Source: Alphaproteobacteria bacterium
GTDB lineage: Bacteria; Pseudomonadota; Alphaproteobacteria; Ferrovibrionales; Ferrovibrionaceae
NCBI GenBank assembly: GCA_026126215.1
Contig: JAHCJQ010000028.1
Coordinates: 1-32,448, forward strand
Reading direction: 5' to 3'
DNA: 32,448 nt
The position numbers were made by a program, and so were the translations under genes. The notes beneath the pieces are model-generated. The model searched no databases, was not told where the DNA came from, and saw nothing but the letters and a program-made list of their open reading frames with translations. Shown piece by piece: positions 1 to 9,011 of this stretch (position 1 is the first letter of the stretch; each line of letters starts with the position of its first letter).

Positions 1-36
1 CTCGAGAAGGTTGCCGACCGGCTGGATAGCACCTAA
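1..36 (+). CDS. zapA: 3' end of zapA (cell division protein ZapA), partial
   Basis: Frame 1 reads LEKVADRLDST followed by TAA at 34-36. Only 11 residues are visible. They look like the charged C-terminal coiled-coil end of ZapA, the FtsZ-ring cross-linking protein. The identification rests mainly on context: in alphaproteobacteria and many other proteobacteria zapA is followed by the 6S RNA and then by the 5-formyltetrahydrofolate cyclo-ligase gene, which is what follows here. The fragment alone could not prove it. Confidence 0.6.
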   Translation, partial: LEKVADRLDST

Positions 37-44
37 TTTGGTGG

Positions 45-228
45 CGGACGGTGTGCTGCCCGGTGCGTCAGGTCAAACATCCCCGGGGCCACAAAGATCA
101 CTCCTTGGGAGCTGTCCCTGTCCAGGGCCCTGGCCTTGGGCATATGGCGCCCACCTGGTTTTTCCAGGCCACGGAGGGATTGTCACGACCAACGGCCATG
201 GTGGCCCCGTCCGCTGTCTGCCAGACCA
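45..228 (+). ncRNA. ssrS: 6S RNA (SsrS), boundaries approximate
   Basis: 6S RNA binds the housekeeping RNA polymerase holoenzyme and mimics an open promoter. The stretch between zapA and ygfA has no convincing coding frame but has long-range pairing. GGGGCCAC at 85-92 pairs perfectly with GTGGCCCC at 201-208. An apical hairpin is formed by CCTGG at 154-158 and CCAGG at 164-168 around five T's. GCGGAC at 44-49 can also pair with GTCCGC at 209-214. The rod shape, the length of about 160-180 bases and the position directly before ygfA all match the family. Exact ends cannot be set by eye. Confidence 0.6.
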
Positions 229-274
229 GCCCGCCCTGCCCGGGCGCGGCGCCGGAATTCGGAAAGTACCCTGT

Positions 275-856
275 TTGCCGCAAGCGTCCTGCGACAAGAC
301 CGCCCTGCGCCAGCGGGCACGGGCGGTCCGCGCCGCCATCCCGCCAGCCGGGGCGGCGGTGGCCGCGCGCGCCGTCGCGCGGCATTTCTGCGCCAGCCTG
401 GCGCTGGCCGGCGGCGCGGTATTTGCCGGCTATTGGCCGCTGGCGGACGAACTCGATCCGCGCCCGCTCATGGAACTGCTGGCCGAACGCGGCGCGCGGC
501 TTGCCCTGCCCGGTGCTGCGCGGCCGGGGCAACCGCTCGCCTTCCATGCCTACCGGTGGGGCGATCTGCTGCGACCCGGCCCGTTTGGCGTCATGATCCC
601 GGCGGAGGGCGTGCCGGTACTGCTGCCGGACATGGTGCTGGTGCCGCTGCTTGCCTTCGATCGGCAGGGCGGACGGCTCGGCTATGGCGGCGGGTTCTAT
701 GACCGCACGCTCGAGGCGCTGCGCCGCGCGCGGCCGGCGCTGGTGGCGGTCGGGCTTGCCTTCGCCGCGCAGGAGGTGGCGTGCCTCCCCCACGAGGCGG
801 GCGATCAGAGGCTCGACTGGATCGTGACCGAGAACGGGGCGAGGAGAGTGGCGTGA
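275..856 (+). CDS. ygfA: 5-formyltetrahydrofolate cyclo-ligase
   Basis: This enzyme converts 5-formyl-THF to 5,10-methenyl-THF using ATP, returning a storage folate to the one-carbon pool. The product from the TTG at 275 is 193 residues, a normal family length. It has the early KTALRQRARAVR helix and the conserved GYGGGFYDRTL motif near the C-terminus, which forms the nucleotide and folate site. The open frame runs back to position 11, but that extension covers the 6S RNA and is not protein-like. TTG 275 is preceded by GGAAAG at 261-266 at good spacing. The stop overlaps the GTG start of the next gene by 4 bases, so the two are probably translationally coupled. In other bacteria 6S RNA and ygfA are made from one transcript. 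Confidence 0.85.
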   Translation: MPQASCDKTALRQRARAVRAAIPPAGAAVAARAVARHFCASLALAGGAVFAGYWPLADELDPRPLMELLAERGARLALPGAARPGQPLAFHAYRWGDLLRPGPFGVMIPAEGVPVLLPDMVLVPLLAFDRQGGRLGYGGGFYDRTLEALRRARPALVAVGLAFAAQEVACLPHEAGDQRLDWIVTENGARRVA

Positions 857-1671
857 GAGTGCTCTATTGCGGCGATGTGGTGGGCCGGTCCGGGCGCGAG
901 GCCATCCTCGCCGAGATTCCCGGCCTTCGCCAAAAGCTCGGGCTCGATTTCGTGGCGGTCAATGGCGAGAACGCCGCTGGCGGTTTCGGCATCACGGGCA
1001 AGATCTGCGAGGAATTCTATGCCGCCGGCGTCGACGCCATCACGCTTGGCAATCATGCCTGGGACCAGAAGGAGACGCTCGCCTATATTGGCGGCGATCC
1101 GAAGCTGCTGCGGCCGCACAACTATCCGAAAGGCACGCCGGGCAAGGGCGTCGGAGTTTTCGCCGCCCCGCGCGGGCGCAAAGTCGCCATCGTGCATGTC
1201 ATGGGACGGGTCTTCATGGACCCGCTCGACGACCCGTTCCAGACGGTGGAACAGGAACTGGCCCGCATGCGCCTGGGCGTGACGGTCGACTTCATTCTCG
1301 TCGATATCCATGGCGAGGCCACTTCGGAGAAGATGGCGATGGGCCATTTCGTCGACGGGCGGGCCTCGCTGGTCTGCGGCACGCACAGCCACGTCCCGAC
1401 CGCCGATGCCCAGATCCTGCCGGGCGGCACCGCCTACCAGACCGATGCCGGCATGTGCGGCGATTACAATTCGGTGATCGGGATGGACAAGGGCGAGCCG
1501 CTCGCCCGCTTCACGCGCAAGATCCCGGGCGGCCGTTTCGAGCCGGCGGCGGGTCCCGCCACCCTGTGCGGGGTCTATGTGGAGACCGACGACCGGACGG
1601 GGCTCGCCATCCGGATCGAGCCGGTCCGCATCGGCGGCCGGCTCAAGCCGGCGATGGTCGAGCCGGACTGA
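853..1671 (+). CDS. YmdB-type metallophosphoesterase (TIGR00282 family)
   Basis: The protein has 272 residues from the GTG at 853, which gives the typical N-terminus MRVLYCGDVVGRSG. Metal-binding motifs of calcineurin-like phosphoesterases are visible: GDVVG (Asp8), NGENAAGG (Glu39, Asn40), GNHAWD (His68), DIHGEATSEK and GTHSHVPTAD. Family members such as Bacillus YmdB hydrolyse 2',3'-cyclic nucleotides in the cytoplasm. The physiological role in alphaproteobacteria is unclear, so I assign the family and not a pathway. The start overlaps the ygfA stop (GTGA), indicating coupling. An earlier in-frame ATG at 781 would place 24 extra residues inside ygfA and is unlikely. Confidence 0.88.
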   Translation: MRVLYCGDVVGRSGREAILAEIPGLRQKLGLDFVAVNGENAAGGFGITGKICEEFYAAGVDAITLGNHAWDQKETLAYIGGDPKLLRPHNYPKGTPGKGVGVFAAPRGRKVAIVHVMGRVFMDPLDDPFQTVEQELARMRLGVTVDFILVDIHGEATSEKMAMGHFVDGRASLVCGTHSHVPTADAQILPGGTAYQTDAGMCGDYNSVIGMDKGEPLARFTRKIPGGRFEPAAGPATLCGVYVETDDRTGLAIRIEPVRIGGRLKPAMVEPD

Positions 1672-1753
1672 TCCGCCCGGCGGCAGGCCCGGTTTGGGAC
1701 AGTCAAACTGTTGCCATATTGCGCTGATAGCCCTTACCCCTAGCCAATACTAC

Positions 1754-1768
1754 AAGATGTGGTATAGA
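1754..1768 (+). promoter_or_regulatory. Possible extended -10 promoter for yebC
   Basis: TGG followed by TATAGA lies at 1760-1768, about 37 bases before the yebC start. It resembles an extended -10 element (TGn plus a TATAAT-like box). No good -35 box sits 16-18 bases upstream. The 133-base gap after the preceding gene and its lower GC content fit a promoter region, but the call is weak. Confidence 0.35.
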
Positions 1769-1804
1769 CGGTGCATTTTTGCCCAACCTTAGGGTTTTCT
1801 CCGA

Positions 1805-2557
1805 ATGGCCGGCCATTCCCAGTTCAAGAACATCATGCACCGCAAGGGCGCGCAGGATGCCAAGCGCGCCAAGGTCTTCACCAAGCTGATCCGCGAACTC
1901 ACGGTGGCGGCCCGCAACGGGCTCCCCGACCCCAACGCCAATCCGCGCCTGCGCGCGGCGATCAACGCGGCGCGCAACGCCAATATGCCCAAGGACACGA
2001 TCGAGCGCGCGATCAAGCGCGGCGCGGGCGGCGCCGAGGGCGACAATTTCGCGGAAGTCCGCTACGAGGGTTACGGGCCGGGCGGCGTTGCCGTCATCAT
2101 CGAGGCATTGACCGACAACCGCAACCGCACCGCCGGCGAAGTGCGCTCCGCCTTCACCAAGCATGGCGGGGCGCTTGGCGAAACCAATTCGGTCTCCTTC
2201 ATGTTCGAGCGCGTCGGCCAGATCGTCTATGCGCCGGATGTCGCCTCCGCCGACGAGGTGTTCGAGGCGGCGCTCGAGGCGGGGGCGGCGGATTGCGTCT
2301 CCGACGCGGACGGACACGAGGTCTTCTGCGATGCGGAGAGTTTCAATGCGGTGCGCGAGGCACTGGAGGCCCGCTTTCGCGAACCCCGATCGGCGAGGCT
2401 GATCTGGCGGCCGCAGAACACGGTGCCAGTGCCCGACGAGGAAAAGGCCCAGACCCTGCTCAAGATGCTCGAAGTGCTCGAGGACAATGACGACGTGCAG
2501 AACGTCTTTGCCAATTTCGAGATTGCCGAAGACGTCCTGCAGAAACTTTCGGCCTGA
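1805..2557 (+). CDS. yebC: YebC/PmpR/TACO1 family protein
   Basis: The 250-residue protein begins [18 protein letters not shown], the hallmark of the YebC family (GHSKW..I.H.K...D..R). It continues with [21 protein letters not shown] and the [22 protein letters not shown] segment, all conserved. Family members act as DNA-binding regulators (PmpR) or as factors that relieve ribosome stalling, the mitochondrial homologue TACO1 being a translational activator. The sequence alone does not decide which role applies here. The gene is 14 bases upstream of ruvC. A yebC-ruvC-ruvA-ruvB order is common in proteobacteria. Confidence 0.93.
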   Translation: MAGHSQFKNIMHRKGAQDAKRAKVFTKLIRELTVAARNGLPDPNANPRLRAAINAARNANMPKDTIERAIKRGAGGAEGDNFAEVRYEGYGPGGVAVIIEALTDNRNRTAGEVRSAFTKHGGALGETNSVSFMFERVGQIVYAPDVASADEVFEAALEAGAADCVSDADGHEVFCDAESFNAVREALEARFREPRSARLIWRPQNTVPVPDEEKAQTLLKMLEVLEDNDDVQNVFANFEIAEDVLQKLSA

Positions 2558-2571
2558 AGGGAAGCCCCGGC

Positions 2572-3102
2572 ATGGAGCGGCGCGCCATCCGGTTGCTCGG
2601 GCTCGATCCGGGGCTGCGATCCACCGGCTGGGGGCTGATCGAGGTGCGCGGCAACCGCCTGAGCCACGTGGCGAACGGCTCGGTGCGTTCGGAAGCCGAA
2701 ACCGATCTGCCGCGCCGGCTGGTGCAGCTTCATGACGGACTGAAGGCGATCATCGAGCAATACCGGCCCGACTGGGCGGCCGTCGAGGAGACATTCGTGA
2801 ACAAGAATCCCGGATCGACCCTCAAGCTCGGCCAGGCGCGGGCCATCGCGCTGCTGGTGCCGGCGCAGGCTGGCATCGCCATCGCTGAATACTCGCCGAA
2901 CCTGATCAAGAAATCGGTGGTCGGCGGCGGCCACGCGGAGAAGGAGCAGATCCACGCCATGGTGCGCGTGCTGCTGCCCGGCGTCGCCATCAGCGGGCCG
3001 GACGCGGCGGACGCGCTGGCGGTCGCCATCTGCCATGCCCATCACGCGGCGAGCCGCGAACGCTGGGCCGGCGGCCGGGTGCTGGCCGGGGCCGCGCCAT
3101 GA
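2572..3102 (+). CDS. ruvC: Crossover junction endodeoxyribonuclease RuvC
   Basis: RuvC is the dimeric, Mg-dependent resolvase that cuts Holliday junctions held by RuvAB. The 176-residue product matches the usual length. Acidic active-site residues are visible: Asp12 in GLDPG, Glu72 in VEETF, and Asp144 and Asp147 in DAADALA. The [13 protein letters not shown] segment is also characteristic. It follows yebC by 14 bases, and its TGA overlaps the ruvA ATG (ATGA at 3099-3102), so ruvC, ruvA and ruvB are translationally chained. No SOS (LexA) box was recognised upstream. Confidence 0.96.
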   Translation: MERRAIRLLGLDPGLRSTGWGLIEVRGNRLSHVANGSVRSEAETDLPRRLVQLHDGLKAIIEQYRPDWAAVEETFVNKNPGSTLKLGQARAIALLVPAQAGIAIAEYSPNLIKKSVVGGGHAEKEQIHAMVRVLLPGVAISGPDAADALAVAICHAHHAASRERWAGGRVLAGAAP

Positions 3103-3716
3103 TCGGAAAACTCTCCGGCACGCTCGACAGCCTGGGCGAGACCTCCGCCATGATCGATGTCGGCGGGGTCGGCTACGTCGTCTTCTGTTCGGCTCGCACC
3201 CTGCGCGGCCTGCCGCGGCCAGGCGAGCCGGTGCGGCTGCTGATCGAGACGCATGTGCGCGAGGACCATATTCACCTCTATGGCTTTCTCGACCGCGCCG
3301 AGCAGCGCTGGTTCAACCTGCTGCAGACGGTGCAGGGTGTCGGCGCGCGGGTTGCCCTCGCCATTCTTTCGAGCCTGGGACCGGCAGAACTGGCGCAGGC
3401 CATAGCCGCGCAGGACAAGGCGCAGATTACGCGTGCCGATGGTGTCGGGGCCAAGCTCGCCACGCGCATTCTTACCGAACTCAAGGACAAGGCGGGCGAA
3501 CTCCCGGCCGGCCGCGCGATGCTGGCCGAGAGCGTGGGGCCGGCCGGCACCGAGGCCGGCGGCGGACGGGCGGCGGATGCGGTCTCCGCCCTGGTCAATC
3601 TCGGCTACCGGCGTGCCGACGCCTTCGCCGCCGTGGCGCGCGCGGCGCGCGAGTTGGGCGGCGATGCGGGTCTCGACCGGCTGATCCGCGCCGGCCTCAA
3701 GGAGCTGGCGCGATGA
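3099..3716 (+). CDS. ruvA: Holliday junction branch migration protein RuvA
   Basis: RuvA is the tetrameric junction-binding platform that loads the RuvB motor. The product has 205 residues. The N-terminal OB-fold ([14 protein letters not shown]...[10 protein letters not shown]) leads into a helix-hairpin-helix region ([13 protein letters not shown] and [18 protein letters not shown]). A less conserved linker precedes the small C-terminal domain III ([20 protein letters not shown]), which contacts RuvB. All three domains are intact. It overlaps ruvC by 4 bases and ruvB by 4 bases. Confidence 0.96.
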   Translation: MIGKLSGTLDSLGETSAMIDVGGVGYVVFCSARTLRGLPRPGEPVRLLIETHVREDHIHLYGFLDRAEQRWFNLLQTVQGVGARVALAILSSLGPAELAQAIAAQDKAQITRADGVGAKLATRILTELKDKAGELPAGRAMLAESVGPAGTEAGGGRAADAVSALVNLGYRRADAFAAVARAARELGGDAGLDRLIRAGLKELAR

Positions 3717-4768
3717 GCCGCGAAACGGATCGCCTGTTGCAGGGCGCGCCGCGCGAGGGCGACGGCGCGGAGGCGCAGCTTCGGCCGCAGACGCTCGAGG
3801 ATTTCATCGGCCAGCGCCAGGTGCGCGAGAATCTCCGCGTCTTCATCGATGCCGCGCGCGCGCGCGGCGATGCGCTCGATCACGTGCTCTTCTTTGGTCC
3901 GCCCGGCCTTGGCAAGACCACGCTGGCGCAGATCGTGGCGCGCGAGCTTGGCGTCAATTTCCGCGCCACCTCCGGACCGGTGATCGCCAAGGCGGGCGAC
4001 CTTGCGGCGCTGCTCACCAATCTCGAGGCGCGCGATGTGCTGTTCATCGACGAGATCCACCGCCTGAGCCCGGCGGTGGAAGAGATCCTCTATCCCGCGA
4101 TGGAAGATTTCCAGCTCGACCTGATCATCGGCGAGGGCCCGGCTGCGCGTTCGGTGCGCATCGACCTGCCGCCCTTCACGCTGATCGGCGCGACGACGCG
4201 CTCGGGCCTGCTGACCACGCCGCTCCGCGACCGTTTCGGCATTCCGGCGCGCCTGAATTTCTACGAACCCGAGGAGCTGGAACTGATCGTGCGACGCGGC
4301 GCGCGGGTGCTTGGCATGGACCTCGCGGACGATGGCGCGGCGGAGATCGCGCATCGCGCGCGCGGCACGCCGCGCGTCGCCGGGCGGCTGCTGCGCCGGG
4401 TCCGCGATTTCGCGCTGGTGGCGGGCGCCGGTCGCATCGATCGCGCCGGGGCCGATGCGGCGCTCTCAAGGCTCGAGGTCGATCATATCGGCCTCGACGC
4501 CATGGATCGGCGCTATCTGCGATGCATCGCCGAGGATTACGGCGGCGGCCCGGTGGGCGTCGAGACGATCGCGGCGGCGCTCTCGGAGCCGCGCGATGCG
4601 ATCGAGGACATCATCGAGCCGTATCTGATCCAGCAGGGGCTGCTGCAGCGCACGCCGCGCGGTCGCATGCTGGCGGCGGGCGCCTTCCGCCATCTCGGCC
4701 TCGACACTCCGAAGGGATTGCGCGCGCAACTCGACCTGCTTGCCGGCCAGGAGGAGGCGGATGTCTGA
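3713..4768 (+). CDS. ruvB: Holliday junction branch migration ATPase RuvB
   Basis: RuvB is the AAA+ ring motor that drives branch migration with RuvA. From the ATG at 3713 the protein has 351 residues. It shows the N-terminal [12 protein letters not shown], Walker [10 protein letters not shown] at about 62-70, Walker B FIDEIH at about 111-116, the sensor GATTRSGLL, and the C-terminal winged-helix segment ending in RTPRGRMLA. The open frame extends upstream to 3035, but that part overlaps ruvA out of phase and is not RuvB-like. The ATGA overlap with the ruvA stop supports this start. The end overlaps ybgC by 8 bases. Confidence 0.97.
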   Translation: MSRETDRLLQGAPREGDGAEAQLRPQTLEDFIGQRQVRENLRVFIDAARARGDALDHVLFFGPPGLGKTTLAQIVARELGVNFRATSGPVIAKAGDLAALLTNLEARDVLFIDEIHRLSPAVEEILYPAMEDFQLDLIIGEGPAARSVRIDLPPFTLIGATTRSGLLTTPLRDRFGIPARLNFYEPEELELIVRRGARVLGMDLADDGAAEIAHRARGTPRVAGRLLRRVRDFALVAGAGRIDRAGADAALSRLEVDHIGLDAMDRRYLRCIAEDYGGGPVGVETIAAALSEPRDAIEDIIEPYLIQQGLLQRTPRGRMLAAGAFRHLGLDTPKGLRAQLDLLAGQEEADV

Positions 4769-5201
4769 CCCCGCCCGCTTCGGCCGCATCGCGGATGGTC
4801 GCCACGTGCTGGCGCTGCGCGTCTATTGGGAGGACACCGATGCCTCGGGCATCGTCTATTACGCCAACTACCTGCGTTTCGCCGAACGGGCGCGCAGCGA
4901 TCTGCTGCGCCTGCTCGGCGTGAACCAGCAACGGCTGCTGGAGGAGCAGGGGCTGGCGCTGGCGGTGCGCGCCTGTGCGCTCGAATATCTGCGCCCGGCT
5001 CGGCTCGATGACGAAATCGAGGTGCATTCCTCGATCGCCGAGATGCGCGGTGCCAGCCTGACCGCACGCCAGGTGGTGCGGCGCGGCGAGGAAGAACTGG
5101 TGCAGGCCGATGTGCGTATCGCCTGCATTGACCGGGCGGGCCGGCCGCGCCGGCTTCCCGCGCAGGTGGTGGCGGCGCTGCGGCCGGTCGCCGGGCAATG
5201 A
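4761..5201 (+). CDS. ybgC: Tol-Pal system-associated acyl-CoA thioesterase YbgC
   Basis: A cytoplasmic hot-dog-fold thioesterase of 146 residues. The motif [19 protein letters not shown] carries the presumed catalytic Asp27 and is typical of the YbgC branch, as is the following [11 protein letters not shown]. Family members hydrolyse acyl-CoA or acyl-ACP and have been linked to phospholipid metabolism. ATG 4761 is preceded by the strong ribosome site GGAGGAGG at 4751-4758 inside the end of ruvB. The gene sits directly before tolQ, its usual place at the head of the tol operon. Confidence 0.93.
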   Translation: MSDPARFGRIADGRHVLALRVYWEDTDASGIVYYANYLRFAERARSDLLRLLGVNQQRLLEEQGLALAVRACALEYLRPARLDDEIEVHSSIAEMRGASLTARQVVRRGEEELVQADVRIACIDRAGRPRRLPAQVVAALRPVAGQ

Positions 5202-5222
5202 GTTTCTGGTTCGAGGACAAAC

Positions 5223-5954
5223 ATGGGCAATGAAACAGTGAATGCGGCCGCGCTCCCCGGGTCGATCTCCACCGATCTTTCGGTCCTGGGGCTCTTCCTG
5301 CAAGCGGACTGGGTGGTAAAGGCGGTCATGATCGGCCTGCTCTTCGCCTCGGTCTGGTGCTGGGCGATCATCTTCGAGAAGATCCTGCGCATGCGCCGCG
5401 TCGTGGCGCTGACCGACAAGTTCGAAAGCGAGTTCTGGTCCGGCGGATCGCTCGACCGGCTCTACGAGCGCATTGGCATCGGGCCCGACAATCCCATGGC
5501 GGTGCTCTTCGCCGCCGCCATGCGCGAATGGCACCGCTCGACCGAGCGCGGGCTGATGCGCGGCGAGGGTCTGGTCGGCGGCGTGCAGCAGCGCATCGCG
5601 CAGGTCATGCGCGTCACCATCGACCGCGAGATGGAGCGGCTGGAGCGCTATCTTGGCGTGCTGGCGACGGTCGGCTCGACGGCGACCTTCATCGGGCTGT
5701 TCGGCACCGTCTGGGGCATCATGAACAGCTTCCATTCCATCGCGCAGACCAAGAATACCTCCCTCGCGGTGGTGGCCCCGGGCATCGCCGAGGCGCTGTT
5801 CGCCACCGCCATGGGGCTGGTCGCCGCCATTCCGGCGGTGGTCGCCTACAACAAGTTCTCCACCGACATGAACCGCTATTGCACGCGGCTCGAGGGCTTC
5901 GCCGGCGAATTTCAGGCGATCCTGTCGCGCCAACTCGACGAAGGGACGGGCTGA
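5223..5954 (+). CDS. tolQ: Tol-Pal system proton channel subunit TolQ
   Basis: TolQ is the inner-membrane MotA/ExbB-type subunit that, with TolR, uses the proton gradient to energise TolA during envelope constriction. The 243-residue protein has three predicted membrane helices, at about 30-52, 143-165 and 183-210. A large cytoplasmic loop lies between the first two. The third-helix region VAPGIAEALFATAMGLVAAIPAV is highly conserved in TolQ/ExbB. It follows ybgC by 21 bases and precedes tolR by 3, as expected for the operon. Confidence 0.96.
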   Translation: MGNETVNAAALPGSISTDLSVLGLFLQADWVVKAVMIGLLFASVWCWAIIFEKILRMRRVVALTDKFESEFWSGGSLDRLYERIGIGPDNPMAVLFAAAMREWHRSTERGLMRGEGLVGGVQQRIAQVMRVTIDREMERLERYLGVLATVGSTATFIGLFGTVWGIMNSFHSIAQTKNTSLAVVAPGIAEALFATAMGLVAAIPAVVAYNKFSTDMNRYCTRLEGFAGEFQAILSRQLDEGTG

Positions 5955-5957
5955 GCC

Positions 5958-6425
5958 ATGGCCATGCAGCTTCCCCAGGGCGGCAGGGCACGCCATACGC
6001 GCCGGGCGCCGATGAGCGAGATCAATGTGACGCCGCTGGTCGACGTCATGCTGGTGCTGCTGATCGTCTTCATGGTCACGGCACCGCTGCTCACCACCGG
6101 CGTCAACATCGATCTGCCAAAGACCTCCGCACAGCAGATCCAGGGCACGGACGAGCCGCTGGAAGTCTCGATCGACGCGCAGGGACGCATATATCTGCAG
6201 AAGACGGAGGTGCGGCTGGACGAACTGGTCCCGCGGCTCTCCGCCATCGTTCGGGGTGCGCCGGAGCGGCGCATCTTCGTGCGCGGCGACAAGGCGATCG
6301 GCTACGGCCGGGTGATGGAGGTCATGGGCACGATCAACGCGGCCGGGTTCACCAAGGTTGCGCTGCTTACCGAACGGCCGGCGGAACCGCGTGCCGAGAC
6401 GCGCGGACGCCGCTCGGGCGGCTGA
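5958..6425 (+). CDS. tolR: Tol-Pal system protein TolR
   Basis: TolR is an ExbD/TolR-family protein with one membrane helix and a periplasmic domain. The 155-residue product has a basic cytoplasmic start and the motif SEINVTPLVDVMLVLLIVFMV at about 20-40. Asp29 corresponds to the conserved proton-carrying aspartate. The periplasmic part (IDLPKTSA...VSIDAQGRIYL...FVRGDKAIGYGRVMEVM) is canonical. It ends in an Arg-rich tail. The gap to tolA is 38 bases. Confidence 0.96.
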   Translation: MAMQLPQGGRARHTRRAPMSEINVTPLVDVMLVLLIVFMVTAPLLTTGVNIDLPKTSAQQIQGTDEPLEVSIDAQGRIYLQKTEVRLDELVPRLSAIVRGAPERRIFVRGDKAIGYGRVMEVMGTINAAGFTKVALLTERPAEPRAETRGRRSGG

Positions 6426-6463
6426 GGCGCAGCCGTTAGCGGGCGCTAGAGCAGGGGAACGGA

Positions 6464-7390
6464 GTGCGCAAGGCGGTCTTTCTTTCCATGACGTTCCACG
6501 TCGCGATCATGCTGCTCGCGATGTTTGGCGTGCCATGGAACTTCCGCGAGCCGCCGGTTCTCGACGAGCCGGTCGTCCTTGTCGAGCTGGCACCGGTCGC
6601 AGAGCGGACCAATGCGCCACCGCCGGCCGCACCGCCCAAGCCCGAGCCGCCCAAGCCGGAACCGCCGAAGCCGGAACCGCCCAAGCCGGAACCGCCGAAG
6701 CCGGAACCGCCCAAGCCGGAACCGCCGAAGCCCGAGCCGCCCAAGCCGGAACCGCCGAAGCCCGAGCCGCCCAAGCCCGAGCCGCCCAAGCCCGAGCCGC
6801 CCAAGCCCGAGCCGCCGAAGCCGGAACCTGCGCCGCGAGCGGAGCCAGCACCAAAGAAGCCGGAACCGGCGCCGCCGGAGCCGATCGCCAAGCCCAGGCC
6901 CAAGCCGGAACCGCCAAAGCCGGCGTTCGATCCGAACAAGCTTGCCGCGCTGCTCGACCGCGCGCCGCGCACGCCTTCCTCGGCGCCGCAGCCTGCCGCG
7001 CCGCCGCAGCCCGCGCCGCAGAGCGCCGCCCGTCCGGTGCCGAACGCGCCGTCCAGCCCGCTTGCGCCGGTGACGCAGGGGGAGCGCGATTTCCTGGTGG
7101 CGCAGATCCAGCGCAACTGGAATCTCGATTGCGGCCGCAAGGATGCCGACAAGATCGTCGTGCGCGTCCAGGCGCACTACAATCCGGATGGTTCGCTGCG
7201 CGACCAGCCACAGATACTCGATCAGGGCCAGCTCTTCACCCCCGGTCGGGAAAGCTGGGCTGCGGCGGCGCAGGCGGCGCTGCGCGCCGTTCTGATGACG
7301 CAGCCGCTCAAGTTTCCGCCGGGCGATCTGGCGCGCTGGAACCAGCCCTTCATCCTGAACTTCGATTCACGCGCTTTCTGTGGCGGTTGA
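6464..7390 (+). CDS. tolA: Cell envelope protein TolA (TolA/TonB type), proline-rich
   Basis: The 308-residue protein starts at GTG 6464 behind GGGGAACGGA. A short cytoplasmic start leads to one membrane helix (about 5-22). Residues 57-121 are 13 uninterrupted copies of PPKPE, followed by more Pro/Lys/Glu-rich and Pro/Ala-rich linker to about residue 200. The C-terminal domain (about 205-308) contains [22 protein letters not shown] and ends near a second cysteine, a possible disulfide partner. In E. coli the middle of TolA is a long Ala/Lys-rich helix. Here a stiff, TonB-like proline rod spans the periplasm instead. Position between tolR and tolB makes TolA the clear assignment. Confidence 0.92.
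   Translation: MRKAVFLSMTFHVAIMLLAMFGVPWNFREPPVLDEPVVLVELAPVAERTNAPPPAAPPKPEPPKPEPPKPEPPKPEPPKPEPPKPEPPKPEPPKPEPPKPEPPKPEPPKPEPPKPEPPKPEPAPRAEPAPKKPEPAPPEPIAKPRPKPEPPKPAFDPNKLAALLDRAPRTPSSAPQPAAPPQPAPQSAARPVPNAPSSPLAPVTQGERDFLVAQIQRNWNLDCGRKDADKIVVRVQAHYNPDGSLRDQPQILDQGQLFTPGRESWAAAAQAALRAVLMTQPLKFPPGDLARWNQPFILNFDSRAFCGG
6632..6826 (+). repeat. 13 tandem 15-bp units encoding PPKPE within tolA
   Basis: Thirteen head-to-tail 15-base units, all in frame, encode identical PPKPE pentapeptides. The units differ only at third codon positions (CCC or CCG for proline, GAG or GAA for glutamate), and pairs of units tend to alternate as a 30-base super-repeat. Such an array could change length by slippage or recombination without breaking the reading frame. 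Confidence 0.97.
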
Positions 7391-7427
7391 ACGAGGCGGG
7401 CAGGGACGAACGAAAGGTGATGGACGG

Positions 7428-8792
7428 ATGATGTCGACGACAACGAACCCGATTGCTGCCCTTCGGCATGTCTTCGTCGCGCTTGGCGCGGGGCTGACGC
7501 TTCTGTTCCTCGCGGTGACCGCGGCGACGGCGCAGATCCAGCTCGATCTCAATCGCGGCGTGGTGCAGCCGCTGCCGATCGCCATCTCCGACTTCGATGC
7601 CGAGAGCCCGCGCAGCGAGCAGATCGGCAAGGAACTGGCCGGCGTCATCCGCAACAACCTGCAACGCTCGGGTCTGTTCCAGCCGCTCGATCCGCGCGCG
7701 CATATCCAGGCGCCGTCGGCCATGCGCAACGTGCTGCCGCGCTTCCAGGATTGGCGCGTCATCAACGCACAGGCGCTCGTCGTCGGCCGTGTCGAGGCGA
7801 CGGCCGACGGGAGGCTGCGGGTCGAGTTCCGCCTGTGGGACGTGTTCGCCGAGCAGCAGCTCACCGGCTTCGTCTATGCCACCACGCCGGACAACTGGCG
7901 GCGCATCGCGCACAAGGTCTCGGACGCCATCTACAAGCGCATCACCGGCGAGGATGGCTATTTCGACACCCGCATCGTCTTCATTTCCGAAAGCGGTCCG
8001 AAGAACCAGCGCCAGAAGCGCCTCACCATCATGGACCAGGATGGCGAGAACCTGCGCTACCTGACCGATGGCCGCTATCTCGTTTTGACGCCGCGCTTCT
8101 CGCCCTCGCAGCAGGAGATCACCTATCTCTCGTACTTCAACAACCGCCCGCGCGTGTTCCTGTTCAACATCGACACCGGACAGCAGGAGGTGGTCGGCGA
8201 CTTCCCCGGCATGACCTTCGCGCCGCGCTTCGCGCCGAACGGCAACAAGGTGATCATGAGCATGGCGCAGGACGGCAATTCGGACATCTATGCCATGGAC
8301 CTGCGAACCCGCCAGGTGCAGCGCCTGACCAGCGATCCGGCCATCGATACCGCCCCCAGCTATTCGCCGGACGGCCGCTTCGTCACCTTTGAGTCCGATC
8401 GTGGCGGGCGTCAACAAATCTACGTGATGGAAGCGGATGGTTCCGGTCAACGCCGTATCAGTTTCGGCGAGGGTCGCTATGGAACGCCGGTCTGGTCGCC
8501 CCGTGGCGACCTCATTGCCTTCACCAAACAGCTTCGCGGCAATTTCTACATCGGCGTGATGCGCACGGACGGGTCGGGCGAGCGCATCCTGACCGAGGCT
8601 TACCACCAGGAAGGACCGACCTGGGCGCCGAACGGGCGGGTGCTGATGTTCTTTCGCGAGACCCCGGGCGACGCCCAGGGACGGGGCGCGCGGGTGCGGC
8701 TCTGGTCCGTCGACCTGACCGGCCACAACCTGCGCGAGATTATCACTCCTGGTGATGCATCTGATCCCGCTTGGTCGCCGCTCTCCCCGTGA
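7428..8792 (+). CDS. tolB: Tol-Pal system beta-propeller protein TolB
   Basis: TolB is the periplasmic six-bladed propeller that binds Pal and is released by TolA. The product has 454 residues. A signal peptide ends around ATA-QIQ (cleavage after residue 35). An N-terminal domain with [19 protein letters not shown] follows. Repeated propeller motifs come next: [50 protein letters not shown] and [14 protein letters not shown] 7428 (or 7431) is chosen because GAAAGG at 7412-7417 is a plausible ribosome site. The frame is open further back but runs into the tolA end. Confidence 0.96.
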   Translation: MMSTTTNPIAALRHVFVALGAGLTLLFLAVTAATAQIQLDLNRGVVQPLPIAISDFDAESPRSEQIGKELAGVIRNNLQRSGLFQPLDPRAHIQAPSAMRNVLPRFQDWRVINAQALVVGRVEATADGRLRVEFRLWDVFAEQQLTGFVYATTPDNWRRIAHKVSDAIYKRITGEDGYFDTRIVFISESGPKNQRQKRLTIMDQDGENLRYLTDGRYLVLTPRFSPSQQEITYLSYFNNRPRVFLFNIDTGQQEVVGDFPGMTFAPRFAPNGNKVIMSMAQDGNSDIYAMDLRTRQVQRLTSDPAIDTAPSYSPDGRFVTFESDRGGRQQIYVMEADGSGQRRISFGEGRYGTPVWSPRGDLIAFTKQLRGNFYIGVMRTDGSGERILTEAYHQEGPTWAPNGRVLMFFRETPGDAQGRGARVRLWSVDLTGHNLREIITPGDASDPAWSPLSP

Positions 8793-8861
8793 GACGTGTT
8801 GCGGTGCAAAAACTAGTACCGATTACTTAGGCGGAAAGGCAATAACTGTAATGTGACAGGC

Positions 8862-8890
8862 TTGATTTGCCTCATTCCGGTGTATATATT
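8862..8890 (+). promoter_or_regulatory. Sigma-70-type promoter for pal
   Basis: TTGATT at 8862-8867 and TATATT at 8885-8890 are separated by exactly 17 bases, in an AT-richer island in the 219-base gap between tolB and pal. Transcription would start near 8897, leaving a leader of about 115 bases. This suggests that pal can be made in excess of tolQRAB, as expected for an abundant lipoprotein. Confidence 0.65.
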
Positions 8891-9011
8891 CCGCGGCGCG
8901 TCAAGGCCCATGCAGTCACACGGTCCTGGTGCGGAGCGGAGGCTCCCACGCCGGGGGCTGCCAAATCGAACGCGTCAAGGTTTCCAGATCCCTCGGAGGG
9001 GGAACAAGAAA

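Noticed and set aside
11..274. N-terminal extension of the cyclo-ligase
   Set aside because: It covers the paired segments of the 6S RNA and the zapA end. TTG 275 has a ribosome site and gives a family-length protein.
3035..3712. N-terminal extension of ruvB by 226 codons
   Set aside because: It overlaps ruvA in another frame. The normal RuvB start at 3713 has the ATGA overlap and gives the usual length.
6632..6826. Tandem repeat considered as a CRISPR array
   Set aside because: The 15-base units are contiguous without spacers and are in frame within tolA.
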